Source: Fictibacillus fluitans
GTDB taxonomy: Bacteria > Bacillota > Bacilli > Bacillales > Fictibacillaceae
Reading direction: 5' to 3'
NCBI RefSeq assembly: GCF_030418125.1
Contig: NZ_JAUHTR010000009.1
Location: forward strand, 62,001-126,000
Length of the DNA: 64,000 nucleotides
In this document: in pieces, positions 52,148 through 59,712 of the stretch
Layout: the number at the start of each line of letters is the position of its first letter
How positions within the stretch are numbered: the first letter of the stretch is position 1
The notes under the pieces: generated by a model
The model's input: the letters and a program-made list of their open reading frames with translations, nothing else
The model's database searches: none
What the model was told of the DNA's origin: nothing
Made by a program: the position numbers and the translations under genes

Positions 52148-52672
52148 ATGTTTTATATCAATACTCTATTAAATAGACCAGAGAAAGAAATAAATGATCT
52201 TAACACTATAAAATCTAACATTGAAGAGTATTTCGTCCAAGTAAAGGATGAAAAACAATTATTAAGCATTGGAAACTCTTTAGATTTTGATTATCTTAAT
52301 GGCGCAATTATTTTAAAACATCTTGATGAGTTTTTGCTTAATGTTGACTGTTGGGATTTAGTTGACCAGTTGTGGGCATATATCCTAAATGTAACTGAGA
52401 GTCTTATTTCCACTGGTGAGGGTGAAACCTATTTTCCAGATCAGCCAGTTAAACTTAAACTTAAGTCAATATCTAAGGACTTAGTACTTTATGTATTAGA
52501 AGCTGATTATAGGACTAAAGTAGTTCTCCCCAAAAAAGATCTCATCGATATATTACTAAGTGGAGCCGCCGATTTTTTTCATGCAATGGAGAAAACCTTT
52601 AAAGGCAAATGCAATTACCAATACGAAATTCAAAAGATATCTTCCCTTAGAGATACGTTACTAGATATGTAA
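52148..52672 (+). CDS. Probable immunity protein
   Basis: A 174-aa acidic protein with no recognised domain and no signal peptide, so it is cytoplasmic. It follows the toxin by 12 nt (from the restored stop) and shares its low G+C content. In polymorphic toxin loci this position holds the immunity gene. GTG at 52139 is in frame, but AGGTGGG at about 52136-52143 suits the ATG at 52148. It is intact while the toxin is broken, which fits a retained protective role. The immunity call is from context only. Confidence 0.6.
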   Translation: MFYINTLLNRPEKEINDLNTIKSNIEEYFVQVKDEKQLLSIGNSLDFDYLNGAIILKHLDEFLLNVDCWDLVDQLWAYILNVTESLISTGEGETYFPDQPVKLKLKSISKDLVLYVLEADYRTKVVLPKKDLIDILLSGAADFFHAMEKTFKGKCNYQYEIQKISSLRDTLLDM

Positions 52673-52678
52673 AGCGAA

Positions 52679-52915
52679 TTGAATTTTTCACCACTTGGTT
52701 TGCTGGGGAAATCCATCATAGCGAAGTCATGGAAAGATTCAACAGGATTTCTGAATGCACTGATTGATGAACAACATGAATTTGATGGGGAGAAATACGA
52801 TAGCGCATGGTTAGATGTTTCTAATTGGTATGTAATAAACGATCAGGGTTGCCAAAAAGGAATTGATCTGCCAGCTATCTATCCTGACGGGGAAATTCAT
52901 TGGCGTTATTTATAA
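52679..52915 (+). CDS. Small orphan ORF downstream of the immunity gene
   Basis: A 78-codon frame from TTG 52679, six bases after the previous stop, ending just before a terminator. Residues 25-78 (IDEQHEFDGEKYDSAWLDVSNWYVIND...GIDLPAIYPDGEIHWRYL) look like genuine protein with Trp and Tyr clusters, but I do not recognise a family. The lack of a good ribosome site and the abrupt beginning suggest the tail of an older immunity or toxin gene cut off when a cassette was exchanged. Confidence 0.45.
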   Translation: MNFSPLGLLGKSIIAKSWKDSTGFLNALIDEQHEFDGEKYDSAWLDVSNWYVINDQGCQKGIDLPAIYPDGEIHWRYL

Positions 52916-52926
52916 TGAAAATTAGT

Positions 52927-52960
52927 AAAGCCCCGGGAACTTATTAACCCCGGGGTTTCT
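52927..52960. terminator. Bidirectional terminator
   Basis: AAGCCCCGGG at 52928-52937 pairs with CCCGGGGTTT at 52948-52957, between convergent genes. Confidence 0.8.
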
Positions 52961-52966
52961 CCTATC

Positions 52967-53335
52967 CTATCTGGCAAACTCTGTTTCCAGTGCTTGCACG
53001 ATCTGCTCCACGGACAGGCCCTGCCCGCTTTGTACAGCGGCAAGGAAGGCACCTTCCACAAGTGGAACATCCTTGAATTGGATGTTCCGGTCACCGGTAT
53101 AGAGCTCGAGGGCCATCTCGGCGTTCATGGTGGCAGAGCCGATATCGGTTAGAATGATGGCATCATCTGTAACTGAAGAGAATGCTTTTTCAATCCGGGA
53201 GACGTCGGTTCCGATTTTTCCGCCGTCAAGCCCGCCGGCATTATGGATCTCCACATTCGCAGCCATCTCAGCAAGCAGCTCTTTCAAGCCAGCAGCTAAT
53301 TTTTCACTGTGTGACACAAGGATCAAATTAACCAT
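52967..53335 (-). CDS. dhaM: Dihydroxyacetone kinase phosphotransfer subunit DhaM
   Basis: A 122-aa EIIA-Man-like subunit. H9 in LILVSHSEKLAAGL is the residue phosphorylated by HPr of the PTS, and the family block DDAIILTDIGSATMNAEMALE follows near 57-76. It passes phosphate to ADP bound on DhaL. It has only the EIIA-like domain, as in other Firmicutes, unlike E. coli DhaM, which also carries HPr- and EI-like domains. GGAGGTG precedes the ATG, which overlaps the dhaL stop by 8 nt. It is the last gene of the operon. Confidence 0.93.
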   Translation of the reverse strand: MVNLILVSHSEKLAAGLKELLAEMAANVEIHNAGGLDGGKIGTDVSRIEKAFSSVTDDAIILTDIGSATMNAEMALELYTGDRNIQFKDVPLVEGAFLAAVQSGQGLSVEQIVQALETEFAR

Positions 53336-53930
53336 TCAGCACCTCCGCAATTTGGCGGAGCAGAATGGAGCTGCACAGCGCCCCGGGATCCTGAAGTCCT
53401 TTGGAGGCATCGCCGAAATACGAAGCTCGTCCTTTTTCCGCTTTTAATTCCTTTGTATCGGCCAGCGCTTTTTCAATCACCGTCTCAAGCGGCTCATCGC
53501 CCTTAAGCGCATTCGTAAAAGGTTCCCACACATCCAGCATCGTTTTCTGGCCGGCTTTTGATTTTCCGCGTGCCGCCACACCGTCTGTTGCCTCTTTAAA
53601 CCCGTCGTATAATTCATCGCCTTCGACAAAGCTTTTGCCGTTCCACTTGCCCGCGAATTTGACAAAAACAGTGCCGAAAAGGGGACCGGATGCGCCTCCG
53701 ACGGTTTTGATCAGGGTCATGCCTACAAGCTTTGAAAGCTCCCCAAGATCTGCGAAGGAATCTTTATCCTCCAGTTCTTTTTTTACGGCAGTAAATCCCC
53801 GTGACATGTTGATGCCGTGGTCACCGTCGCCAATCTCCCGGTCAAGGTCCGTCAGTTCGTCTTTTTGTTTTTCAATTTGGTCCGCGGTCTTCAGCAATGC
53901 GGTTTTTAAACCTTCCGTTGTCAGCTTCAT
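53328..53930 (-). CDS. dhaL: Dihydroxyacetone kinase ADP-binding subunit DhaL
   Basis: A 200-aa DhaL subunit that holds ADP as a fixed cofactor and phosphorylates dihydroxyacetone bound to DhaK. The magnesium-binding aspartates are in LTDLDREIGDGDHGINM near 24-40, and nucleotide contacts in KTVGGASGPLFGTVF near 71-85 and ARGKSKAGQKTMLDVW near 115-130. A GTG at 53939 is in frame, but GAGGAG is 8 nt before the ATG at 53930, which follows the dhaK stop closely. Confidence 0.94.
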   Translation of the reverse strand: MKLTTEGLKTALLKTADQIEKQKDELTDLDREIGDGDHGINMSRGFTAVKKELEDKDSFADLGELSKLVGMTLIKTVGGASGPLFGTVFVKFAGKWNGKSFVEGDELYDGFKEATDGVAARGKSKAGQKTMLDVWEPFTNALKGDEPLETVIEKALADTKELKAEKGRASYFGDASKGLQDPGALCSSILLRQIAEVLNG

Positions 53931-53931
53931 C

Positions 53932-54924
53932 CTATTCACTCCTCACTGGAAATCCTATCGTTTTTGAAGGGGCATCCAAGTACCCGAGCAATTCGTCGTC
54001 CACAGCCAGCAGGGTAATCGAAAAACCGTGCATCTCAAGAGACGTCATATAGTTTCCTGTGTAGCTGCGGGCAATGGTGTATTCTTTCTGCTCCAATTGC
54101 TCACTCACATATTTGTAGGTGAGGTACAGCTCAGAGACCGGAGTGCCGCCCATTCCGTTTACCATCAGAGCAATTCTTTTGTCAGCCACTTCAGCAGTCA
54201 GCCGGTCGAGCAGCTCCGTCACAATCTCACTCACTGGTGCGGCCGCTTTTCGCTCAATGCCCTTTTCCCCGTGGATGCCGATTCCGATTTCCATTTCGTT
54301 TTCGTGAAGCTCAAAGCCAGGCTTGCCGCTTTCAGGCATGTAACACGGGGAGAGGGCCATGCCGATGGAACGGACGTGATTGATGGCTTTTTCTGCTGCC
54401 TTTTTTACTTCTGGCAGCGATTTGCCCGCTGCTGCCGCTGCACCGGCAATTTTATGAACAAAAACAGTTCCGGCAACGCCGCGCCGGTCTTCTCTATTTT
54501 TAATAGCAATATCATCATTAATAATAACCGTTTCAACCTGAATGCCTTCAAGTTCAGCGAGTTCTCTGGCCATGTCAAAATTCATCACATCGCCGGAATA
54601 ATTTTTCACAATCAACAAAACGCCTGCACCGCCGTCAGCTGCCTTGATTCCTTCAAGCACCATATCGGGAGTCGGCGAGGTAAAGACCTCTCCGCATACG
54701 GCGGCACTCAGCATACCCTCACCGACATAGCCTGCATGTGCGGGTTCATGGCCGCTGCCTCCTCCCGAAACGAGCCCCACCTGGCCTGAAGGGGTGCCGT
54801 TTTTACGTTTAATGACATTAACACCTTCTACCTTTTCATAGTAATCAGGATGGGAGCGAACGAGTCCATCAACGATGTCTGATACAAATCGATTGGGATC
54901 CTGCAAGAGTTTATCCAACGTCAT
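53932..54924 (-). CDS. dhaK: Dihydroxyacetone kinase substrate-binding subunit DhaK
   Basis: A 330-aa DhaK subunit. It binds dihydroxyacetone covalently through H218 (IGIGIHGEKG), the same number as in E. coli. SGGGSGHEPAHAGYVGEGML near 53-72 forms the substrate pocket with H59. DhaK, DhaL and DhaM together make dihydroxyacetone phosphate using phosphoenolpyruvate through the PTS. The ATG at 54924 is only 2 nt from AAGGAG, while a TTG at 54918 is 8 nt away, so the true start may be the TTG, two codons in. A candidate cre lies upstream. Confidence 0.95.
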   Translation of the reverse strand: MTLDKLLQDPNRFVSDIVDGLVRSHPDYYEKVEGVNVIKRKNGTPSGQVGLVSGGGSGHEPAHAGYVGEGMLSAAVCGEVFTSPTPDMVLEGIKAADGGAGVLLIVKNYSGDVMNFDMARELAELEGIQVETVIINDDIAIKNREDRRGVAGTVFVHKIAGAAAAAGKSLPEVKKAAEKAINHVRSIGMALSPCYMPESGKPGFELHENEMEIGIGIHGEKGIERKAAAPVSEIVTELLDRLTAEVADKRIALMVNGMGGTPVSELYLTYKYVSEQLEQKEYTIARSYTGNYMTSLEMHGFSITLLAVDDELLGYLDAPSKTIGFPVRSE

Positions 54925-54946
54925 CTCTCCTTATCAGTATGAAAAT

Positions 54947-54960
54947 TCGAAACGCTTACA
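54947..54960 (-). promoter_or_regulatory. Candidate cre site of the dha operon
   Basis: On the minus strand TGTAAGCGTTTCGA matches the longer cre consensus WTGNAANCGNWNNCW at all but one position. It lies just upstream of a CATACT -10-like box and 23 bp before dhaK, so CcpA repression is plausible. Confidence 0.5.
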
Positions 54961-55009
54961 TTGTATTCCCTTCTGCTTATCTTATCAATCACCTTCTTTT
55001 CACAAAGAA

Positions 55010-55031
55010 ACGCCCTGCTGGTGCAGGGCGC
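55010..55031 (-). terminator. GC-rich hairpin upstream of the dha operon
   Basis: GCCCTGC pairs with GCAGGGC around TGGT. On the minus strand it is followed by TTTCTTTG, so it could stop read-through from tnrA into dhaK. Confidence 0.5.
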
Positions 55032-55096
55032 ATTAATGAATGGGTTCCACACATTGTCCGTTACAAAGTTCATCCAGCTATAAAAACGGCAGAAAA

Positions 55097-55146
55097 ATAG
55101 AAACCAGCTTCTCAGGTCTAGACTCTGAGAAACTGGTTTTTTTATC
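55097..55146. terminator. Bidirectional terminator at the end of tnrA
   Basis: AACCAG-TTCTCAG pairs with CTGAGAA-CTGGTT around GTCTAGACT, with one unpaired base on each side. T-rich tails exist on both strands. Confidence 0.75.
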
Positions 55147-55471
55147 TTTTTATCATATTAAAATGTGCGTTCAACTGCCCCCTAATCATCGTATCCCGCA
55201 ATTTTTCCTTTTGGATGTGCTCTTGTGCTTTTTTCAGCTCCTTCCTGATCTCATGCGTCTGAACCCCGTCTTCTCTCTTGTCTGCTATGCTCATCAGCAT
55301 CTCCACATCTGAAAAGGAATACTTGCGTGTGCCTTTTTCCGTACGGGCGGGAAAGATTAGATTCCGCTCCTCGTAATACCGGATTTGCCTCACCGATAAC
55401 CCTGTTAAATCCTTAACCGTGCCGATGGAAATCACTTTTTTCTCTTTATATGGTGAACTCTCATAAGACAC
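55142..55471 (-). CDS. tnrA: Nitrogen regulator TnrA
   Basis: A 109-aa MerR-family regulator, nearly collinear with B. subtilis TnrA (110 aa). [27 protein letters not shown] is the DNA-binding wing-helix part, [26 protein letters not shown] follows, and the C terminus [12 protein letters not shown] is the glutamine-synthetase-binding tail that sets TnrA apart from GlnR. TnrA activates nitrogen-limitation genes until captured by feedback-inhibited glutamine synthetase. GTG at 55480 and ATG at 55477 are in frame, but AAGGAG is 8 nt from the GTG at 55471, which also gives the family length before VISIG. No glnA is adjacent, as expected for TnrA. Confidence 0.93.
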   Translation of the reverse strand: MSYESSPYKEKKVISIGTVKDLTGLSVRQIRYYEERNLIFPARTEKGTRKYSFSDVEMLMSIADKREDGVQTHEIRKELKKAQEHIQKEKLRDTMIRGQLNAHFNMIKR

Positions 55472-55515
55472 CCACATCACTCCTTTATCAGTGGTGGCAC
55501 GAAGTTCTTTCCATT

Positions 55516-55567
55516 ACTATAAAGCTTTCTGAATAGAATGAAAAGAAGTATGTTAGATTTTCTGACA
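55516..55567 (-). promoter_or_regulatory. TnrA-activated promoter of tnrA
   Basis: TGTTAGATTTTCTGACA at 55551-55567 matches the TnrA/GlnR consensus TGTNAN7TNACA at every fixed position. On the minus strand TATAGT at 55521-55516 is a good -10 and TTTTCA at 55544-55539 a weak -35 with 17-bp spacing. The box centre is about 50 bp before the inferred start, the spacing of TnrA-activated promoters. This predicts autoactivation. Confidence 0.78.
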
Positions 55568-55679
55568 TATGTTTTGGAGCCTGAAAAAAGGGCGGAAGGT
55601 TATCTTACAGGTTGAGAGATTTTTTACAAAAGCTTTCGTATACTGAATTCAATCAATCCGGACGAGGGGGAGATGCCGT

Positions 55680-56042
55680 TTGTTACGCATCATCGGGCAG
55701 TTTATGATCGTCCTCACCGCCCTGGCAGCCGGAAATATCCTGTCATCCATTTTTCACCTGCCGTTACCCGGAAGTATGCTGGGGATGTTTTTGCTTTTGC
55801 TAGGTCTGCTGGCAGGAATGGTGAAATTAAGCTGGGTGGAGGGTGCCGCGGACTCTAATCTCCGACATATGACCTTGCTGTTTATTCCGCCGGTCGTTGG
55901 CTTGTTTTTAAACTGGGGGGCGGTTCATATCCAGCTATGGAAAGTGCTTCTTGTTCTTTCCTTAAGCAGTTTGTGCATTTTGTTAGGAACAGGTTACTCT
56001 GTGGAACTATATGAAAAGAGAAAAAGGAGGAGAAACGAATGA
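55680..56042 (+). CDS. CidA/LrgA family membrane protein
   Basis: A 120-aa protein with four predicted helices (about residues 5-23, 29-48, 62-80 and 86-106). LPLPGSMLGMFLLLLGLL is the CidA/LrgA signature. Such holin-like proteins form membrane oligomers linked to murein hydrolase control, overflow metabolism or pyruvate transport with their LrgB partner. Translation starts at TTG with AGGGGGAG 7 nt upstream. TATACT at 55639-55644 is a possible -10. It overlaps the next gene by 4 nt. Confidence 0.83.
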   Translation: MLRIIGQFMIVLTALAAGNILSSIFHLPLPGSMLGMFLLLLGLLAGMVKLSWVEGAADSNLRHMTLLFIPPVVGLFLNWGAVHIQLWKVLLVLSLSSLCILLGTGYSVELYEKRKRRRNE

Positions 56043-56740
56043 GCATCACGTTTGGCAACACACTTTTAAGTATTGCTGCGACAACATCGACCTATCTATT
56101 CGGCCTTCGAATCTACCGGAAATCCAATCATAAACCCTGGCTTAACCCATTATATACGGTGACGCTGCTTCTTTTTCTTTTACTTCCGTTCCTGCATATG
56201 GACGTGAAGTCCTATGAAAAGGGAAGCAAAATATTTTCCCTATTGCTTCAGACGGGAATCGTTTCCCTGGCCATACCTATTTACAAGCAATTTCCGCTGA
56301 TTAAGAAAAACATAAAAAAAATTACTGTAGGCATCGTTAGCGGCGGGATGGCGGGTGCTGTCTCTTCTGTAGCATTTGCGTTCCTGATGGGATTTAAAGG
56401 TGAAGCAGTGGCGTCCCTGCTGCCGAAAACAGCTACACTTCCAGTAGCATTGTCCGTGTCCGGCTCTCTTGGCGGTACAGCCCCGCTTACCATTCTCTTT
56501 GTGTTGATTTCTGCCCTTTTTTCATTGATCGTCGGTCCTCATGTGCTGGACGGATGCAACATCAGGAGTAAAACGGCACGGGGGCTGGCGATGGGAATCT
56601 CCGCCCAGGCGCTTGGCGCGAACCGCTCCTTTCAATGGGGAGAGGAAGAAGGGGCAATGGGAAGTGTGGGAATGACAACGACGGCCATTCTGGTTTCAGT
56701 AATCATTCCAATGGGCATGCTGTTAATAGCATATTTGTAA
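56039..56740 (+). CDS. LrgB/CidB family membrane protein
   Basis: A 233-aa LrgB family protein with about six to seven helices. Signatures are the LPKTATLPVALSVSGSLGGTAPLT block near 139-162 and GLAMGISAQALGANRSFQWGEEEGAMGSVGMTTTAI near 184-219, both typical of LrgB/CidB. It acts with the CidA/LrgA-like protein whose gene it overlaps (ATGA). A specific lrg or cid assignment is not possible, because no LytS/LytR or CidR regulator is next to it. Confidence 0.88.
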   Translation: MSITFGNTLLSIAATTSTYLFGLRIYRKSNHKPWLNPLYTVTLLLFLLLPFLHMDVKSYEKGSKIFSLLLQTGIVSLAIPIYKQFPLIKKNIKKITVGIVSGGMAGAVSSVAFAFLMGFKGEAVASLLPKTATLPVALSVSGSLGGTAPLTILFVLISALFSLIVGPHVLDGCNIRSKTARGLAMGISAQALGANRSFQWGEEEGAMGSVGMTTTAILVSVIIPMGMLLIAYL

Positions 56741-56757
56741 GAAAGGGGATTTTTGTA

Positions 56758-56898
56758 ATGGAACAGAAAAAGGAAATTCTAATTACAAAATTGATTGAAG
56801 CGGGCTTTTATAAATCTGAAAACGGGCATCTTCATGAACTGACTTTAGAAGAGCTTTTGAAAGAATACCAAATTTTAAAAATGAAGCCTTTTTGTTAA
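56758..56898 (+). CDS. 46-aa FbpA-like small protein
   Basis: A 46-residue gene starting at ATG 56758 with AAAGGGGAT upstream, 17 nt after lrgB. EILITKLIEAGFYK and HLHELTLEELLKEYQILK resemble the Fur-regulated basic protein A (FbpA) family, small proteins linked to the iron-sparing response in B. subtilis. Many short Bacillus proteins with this motif have no tested role. I see no Fur box just upstream, and the gene is probably read with lrgAB. A strong terminator follows. Confidence 0.6.
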   Translation: MEQKKEILITKLIEAGFYKSENGHLHELTLEELLKEYQILKMKPFC

Positions 56899-56914
56899 AA
56901 ATAAGAGAATCCAA

Positions 56915-56966
56915 TAAAAAAGCAAAGAACCCATTCTCCGGGGAGAGGTTTCTTTGCTTTTTCTTT
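56915..56966. terminator. Terminator with long stem
   Basis: AAAGCAAAGAACC pairs with GGTTTCTTTGCTTT, with an inner CTCC/GGAG helix, followed by T-rich sequence. Confidence 0.8.
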
Positions 56967-57051
56967 TGCCCTTTTTAAGGAAAAATGATTGTTGTTAAAT
57001 TCAGAATATACGTTATAATACAAAGAATACAAAAATTTAGGAGTGAGAAGT

Positions 57052-58020
57052 GTGAAAGCGTTAGAGAAAGTCAGTGCATTTGTCGGCAATACCTTTGCGG
57101 TCTGGGTGCTATTTATGGCAGTGGCCGCTTTTATTTATCCTCAAGGGTTTACATGGATCGGAGAGTATATCGTGTGGCTGCTGGGGATCATTATGTTCGG
57201 TATGGGGCTGACCCTGTCCGGCTCTGACTTTAAAGAAGTCGCCAAACGGCCAAAGGACGTGGCCGTCGGGGTTGCAGCACAATTTATCATTATGCCGCTG
57301 CTGGCATTCGGGCTGGCAACCTTACTGCCGTTGTCACCGCAAGTGGCAGTTGGTGTTATTCTGGTTGGGTGCTGTCCAGGGGGGACCGCCTCCAATGTCA
57401 TGACCTACCTCGCCAAAGGAGATACTGCGCTGTCAGTTGCTGTAACGTCTGTATCAACCGTGCTTGCACCTGTTTTGACGCCATCATTGATTTTATTATT
57501 TGCAAGCAAGTGGCTTCCTGTTTCACCGGGAGCACTCTTCATATCGATCGCACAAATGATCATCATTCCAATCGTGCTTGGCATCATTGTAAAGATGCTG
57601 CTTGGAAAAAAGGTCGAAGCCGGTGTAAAGGTCCTTCCGCTCGTTTCGGTTATCTGTATTGTGGCGATCGTCGGGGCAGTGGTAGGCGGAAGCAAAGAAC
57701 AGATTGCCGCCACGGGTCTTGCCATTTTTGCGGTGGTTATTATTCATAACATGCTTGGATTGCTGCTTGGATACTGGGCAGCGCGCTTGTTCAGGATGAG
57801 CCCGCCGAAACAAAAAGCCATCTCTATCGAAGTGGGCATGCAGAACTCTGCGCTGGGGGCTGGACTGGCAAGTGTTCATTTCTCTCCGCTTGCTGCCGTG
57901 CCGAGTGCGATATTCAGTGTCTGGCATAACATCTCGGGTGCGCTTGTGGCTACTTATTATAGAAAGCAAGCTGAAAAATTAGAGGCGAAGGGAGACCGTT
58001 CCTCCTCTAAAACTGCGTAA
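57052..58020 (+). CDS. BASS-family sodium-dependent organic anion transporter
   Basis: A 322-aa bile acid:sodium symporter (BASS) family protein with about 9-10 helices. GMGLTLSGSDFKEVAKRPK near 49-67, GCCPGGTASNVMTYLAKGDTALSVA near 104-128 and SIEVGMQNSALGAGLA near 260-275 are the crossover-helix motifs that bind sodium in ASBT and PanS homologues. In bacteria such proteins carry pantoate/ketopantoate or other organic acids. The B. subtilis relative is YocS. A GTG at 57043 is in frame, but AGGAG is 8 nt before the GTG at 57052. No metabolic gene is linked, so the substrate is open. Confidence 0.85.
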   Translation: MKALEKVSAFVGNTFAVWVLFMAVAAFIYPQGFTWIGEYIVWLLGIIMFGMGLTLSGSDFKEVAKRPKDVAVGVAAQFIIMPLLAFGLATLLPLSPQVAVGVILVGCCPGGTASNVMTYLAKGDTALSVAVTSVSTVLAPVLTPSLILLFASKWLPVSPGALFISIAQMIIIPIVLGIIVKMLLGKKVEAGVKVLPLVSVICIVAIVGAVVGGSKEQIAATGLAIFAVVIIHNMLGLLLGYWAARLFRMSPPKQKAISIEVGMQNSALGAGLASVHFSPLAAVPSAIFSVWHNISGALVATYYRKQAEKLEAKGDRSSSKTA

Positions 58021-58046
58021 ACTGCCGAACCTACAGCAGTTTTTCT
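58009..58046 (+). terminator. Terminator after the BASS gene
   Basis: AAACTGC pairs with GCAGTTT around a 10-nt loop, followed by a T run. Confidence 0.6.
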
Positions 58047-58151
58047 TTGTGATTTGTAACTTTTTTCTCTTTCATCCGTATATATGGTATGGTTTTATAT
58101 GAATGACAGTTTTTTACTTTCTTTCCGTTGAAGTTATTGGAGGAATGTTGG

Positions 58152-59393
58152 ATGGCTGAAAGAGCTGAAAAGAAAAACCAGTCCAGGACATGGACGGTTT
58201 TAGCCGGAATCGGATTATTTATTTTAAGTAAATTAAAATGGGTCTTTGGATTATTAAAGCTGGGGAAATTTGCAACATTGCTTTCCATGTTTGTATCCGT
58301 TGGTGCCTATGCCATGTTTTTCGGGTGGAAATTCGCCGTGGCGCTCGTCTATTTGCTGTTTGTCCATGAGATGGGTCACCTGGTCGCTATGAAAAGGAAG
58401 GGGATAGCGACTTCTCCTGCGATTTTCATACCGTTTATGGGAGCGGTGATCGGCATGAAGGAAATGCCGAAAAACGCGAAGGATGAAGCATTTGTCGCTT
58501 ATGCCGGCCCGTTGTTTGGCCTGGTTTCGTTCCTTCCTGCGGTTTACCTGTATGAAACGCAAGGCTCGCCTTTCTGGGGTTTGGTCATCTTTTTGGGCGC
58601 ATTTATTAACCTGTTCAATTTGTTCCCGGTATCACCGCTTGATGGAGGGCGCATTGTCGGTGTCCTGTCCACCAAGCTTTGGCTGCTGGGTTTGATCTGT
58701 ATGATCCCCTATATGTTTATTTCTCCTGATCCCATCATCTTTATCATCTTCCTTTTCGGGATTGCTACATGGTGGAGAAGGGTGAGAGAGGATTATGTAC
58801 TGCAGGAAAGCAAGCAGTCGCTTGAGCTGCATCAGAAGGAAGAAGAGAAAATTCATTCGCTCGTCCGGGAGATGGACGAGTATCGTGACCTTCCGAATTT
58901 CCCGTATATCGTGGATACCTTTATCGATGAGGGAAGAGTGGAACGGGAACGGCTCATCCGCAATCTGCCTTCGGGCTCTGCCGTCCCTTTTGTACATGAT
59001 AAGAAGCGGCTGAAAAAACATGCCATGCTGACGGAAATCAATCTGCTGGAAAAGCGGGAAAAGTATTTCCTTATGCTGTATAAGCATGAAGTCATGAAGG
59101 AAAGGGAACGGCTGCTTGCGGAGCAGGAGCTCCAGTACGGGGAAGATCACCTGAGTGGTGTCCCTGAAGGCGGTCATCCCGAAAAAGTGGTGGAAGCCTA
59201 TCTTTCGGCAGTAAAGGAAGAAGCGGAAACTCAGGAAAAAGAGGTAGACCGCCGTAAAAATTATTATGTGGCCAGTCTGAAAACAAAAATTGTGGTCCTT
59301 ATTTTGTACCTTGCCCTGGCTGGTGTATTGTCATATTTCGCTATGTATGGGCACACCATTATGGAAATCCACCGCGAACTGCTTCAGCGCTGA
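58152..59393 (+). CDS. M50-type (site-2) membrane metalloprotease with cytoplasmic tail
   Basis: A 413-aa membrane protein. The zinc motif HEMGH is at residues 72-76, followed by an internal helix and GAVIGMKEMP, and the third ligand lies in NLFPVSPLDGGRIVG near 158-172 (LDGG). This is the core of site-2 proteases. After the catalytic helices comes a hydrophilic, partly coiled region of about 170 residues rich in Glu, Lys and Arg, then a last helix near 383-402. The frame is open from TTG 58128, but GGAGG and homology favour ATG 58152. No anti-sigma factor or other obvious substrate is adjacent. Confidence 0.83.
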   Translation: MAERAEKKNQSRTWTVLAGIGLFILSKLKWVFGLLKLGKFATLLSMFVSVGAYAMFFGWKFAVALVYLLFVHEMGHLVAMKRKGIATSPAIFIPFMGAVIGMKEMPKNAKDEAFVAYAGPLFGLVSFLPAVYLYETQGSPFWGLVIFLGAFINLFNLFPVSPLDGGRIVGVLSTKLWLLGLICMIPYMFISPDPIIFIIFLFGIATWWRRVREDYVLQESKQSLELHQKEEEKIHSLVREMDEYRDLPNFPYIVDTFIDEGRVERERLIRNLPSGSAVPFVHDKKRLKKHAMLTEINLLEKREKYFLMLYKHEVMKERERLLAEQELQYGEDHLSGVPEGGHPEKVVEAYLSAVKEEAETQEKEVDRRKNYYVASLKTKIVVLILYLALAGVLSYFAMYGHTIMEIHRELLQR

Positions 59394-59400
59394 TAAAAAT

Positions 59401-59441
59401 GCCCGGCCTTCCATTTTCACGGGAACCGGGCGTTTTTTATT
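59401..59441. terminator. Bidirectional terminator
   Basis: GCCCGG near 59402 pairs with CCGGGC near 59426, flanked by T on the right and A-rich sequence on the left, between convergent genes. Confidence 0.65.
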
Positions 59442-59712
59442 ATTTTCGTATTCCATAAACAATGAGGCCAAGACCGGCCAGAATCCACAGCAATTTTGCC
59501 GTGCTGATCTTGGCCGTAATGCCGACTAACCCTAACGACATGGTGGAGAAGAAAATAAAGGGACCGATAATGGATAATGTGGAATTGATCAGCAAGGCTT
59601 TTTCAACAGAATTGAAACGGAGCATCAGGATAGCGGCACTTACCTCGCACAGCCCGGACAGAACCCTGATTGCGGCCATGCCAAGGACAATTTTTTCAAA
59701 TACTTGAAACAT
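59440..59712 (-). CDS. YqhV family (DUF2619) small membrane protein
   Basis: A 90-aa protein with three predicted helices. AAIRVLSGLCEVSAAILMLRF, SVEKALLINSTLSIIGP and SLGLVGITAKIS follow the B. subtilis YqhV pattern of unknown role. The frame extends to 59772, but GGGGGT precedes the ATG at 59712 and gives the family length. It is monocistronic. Confidence 0.7.
   Translation of the reverse strand: MFQVFEKIVLGMAAIRVLSGLCEVSAAILMLRFNSVEKALLINSTLSIIGPFIFFSTMSLGLVGITAKISTAKLLWILAGLGLIVYGIRK

Noticed and set aside
54028-54789. 253-codon open frame on the plus strand
   Set aside because: It is antisense to dhaK, whose catalytic residues are all intact, and its sequence has no domain-like character.
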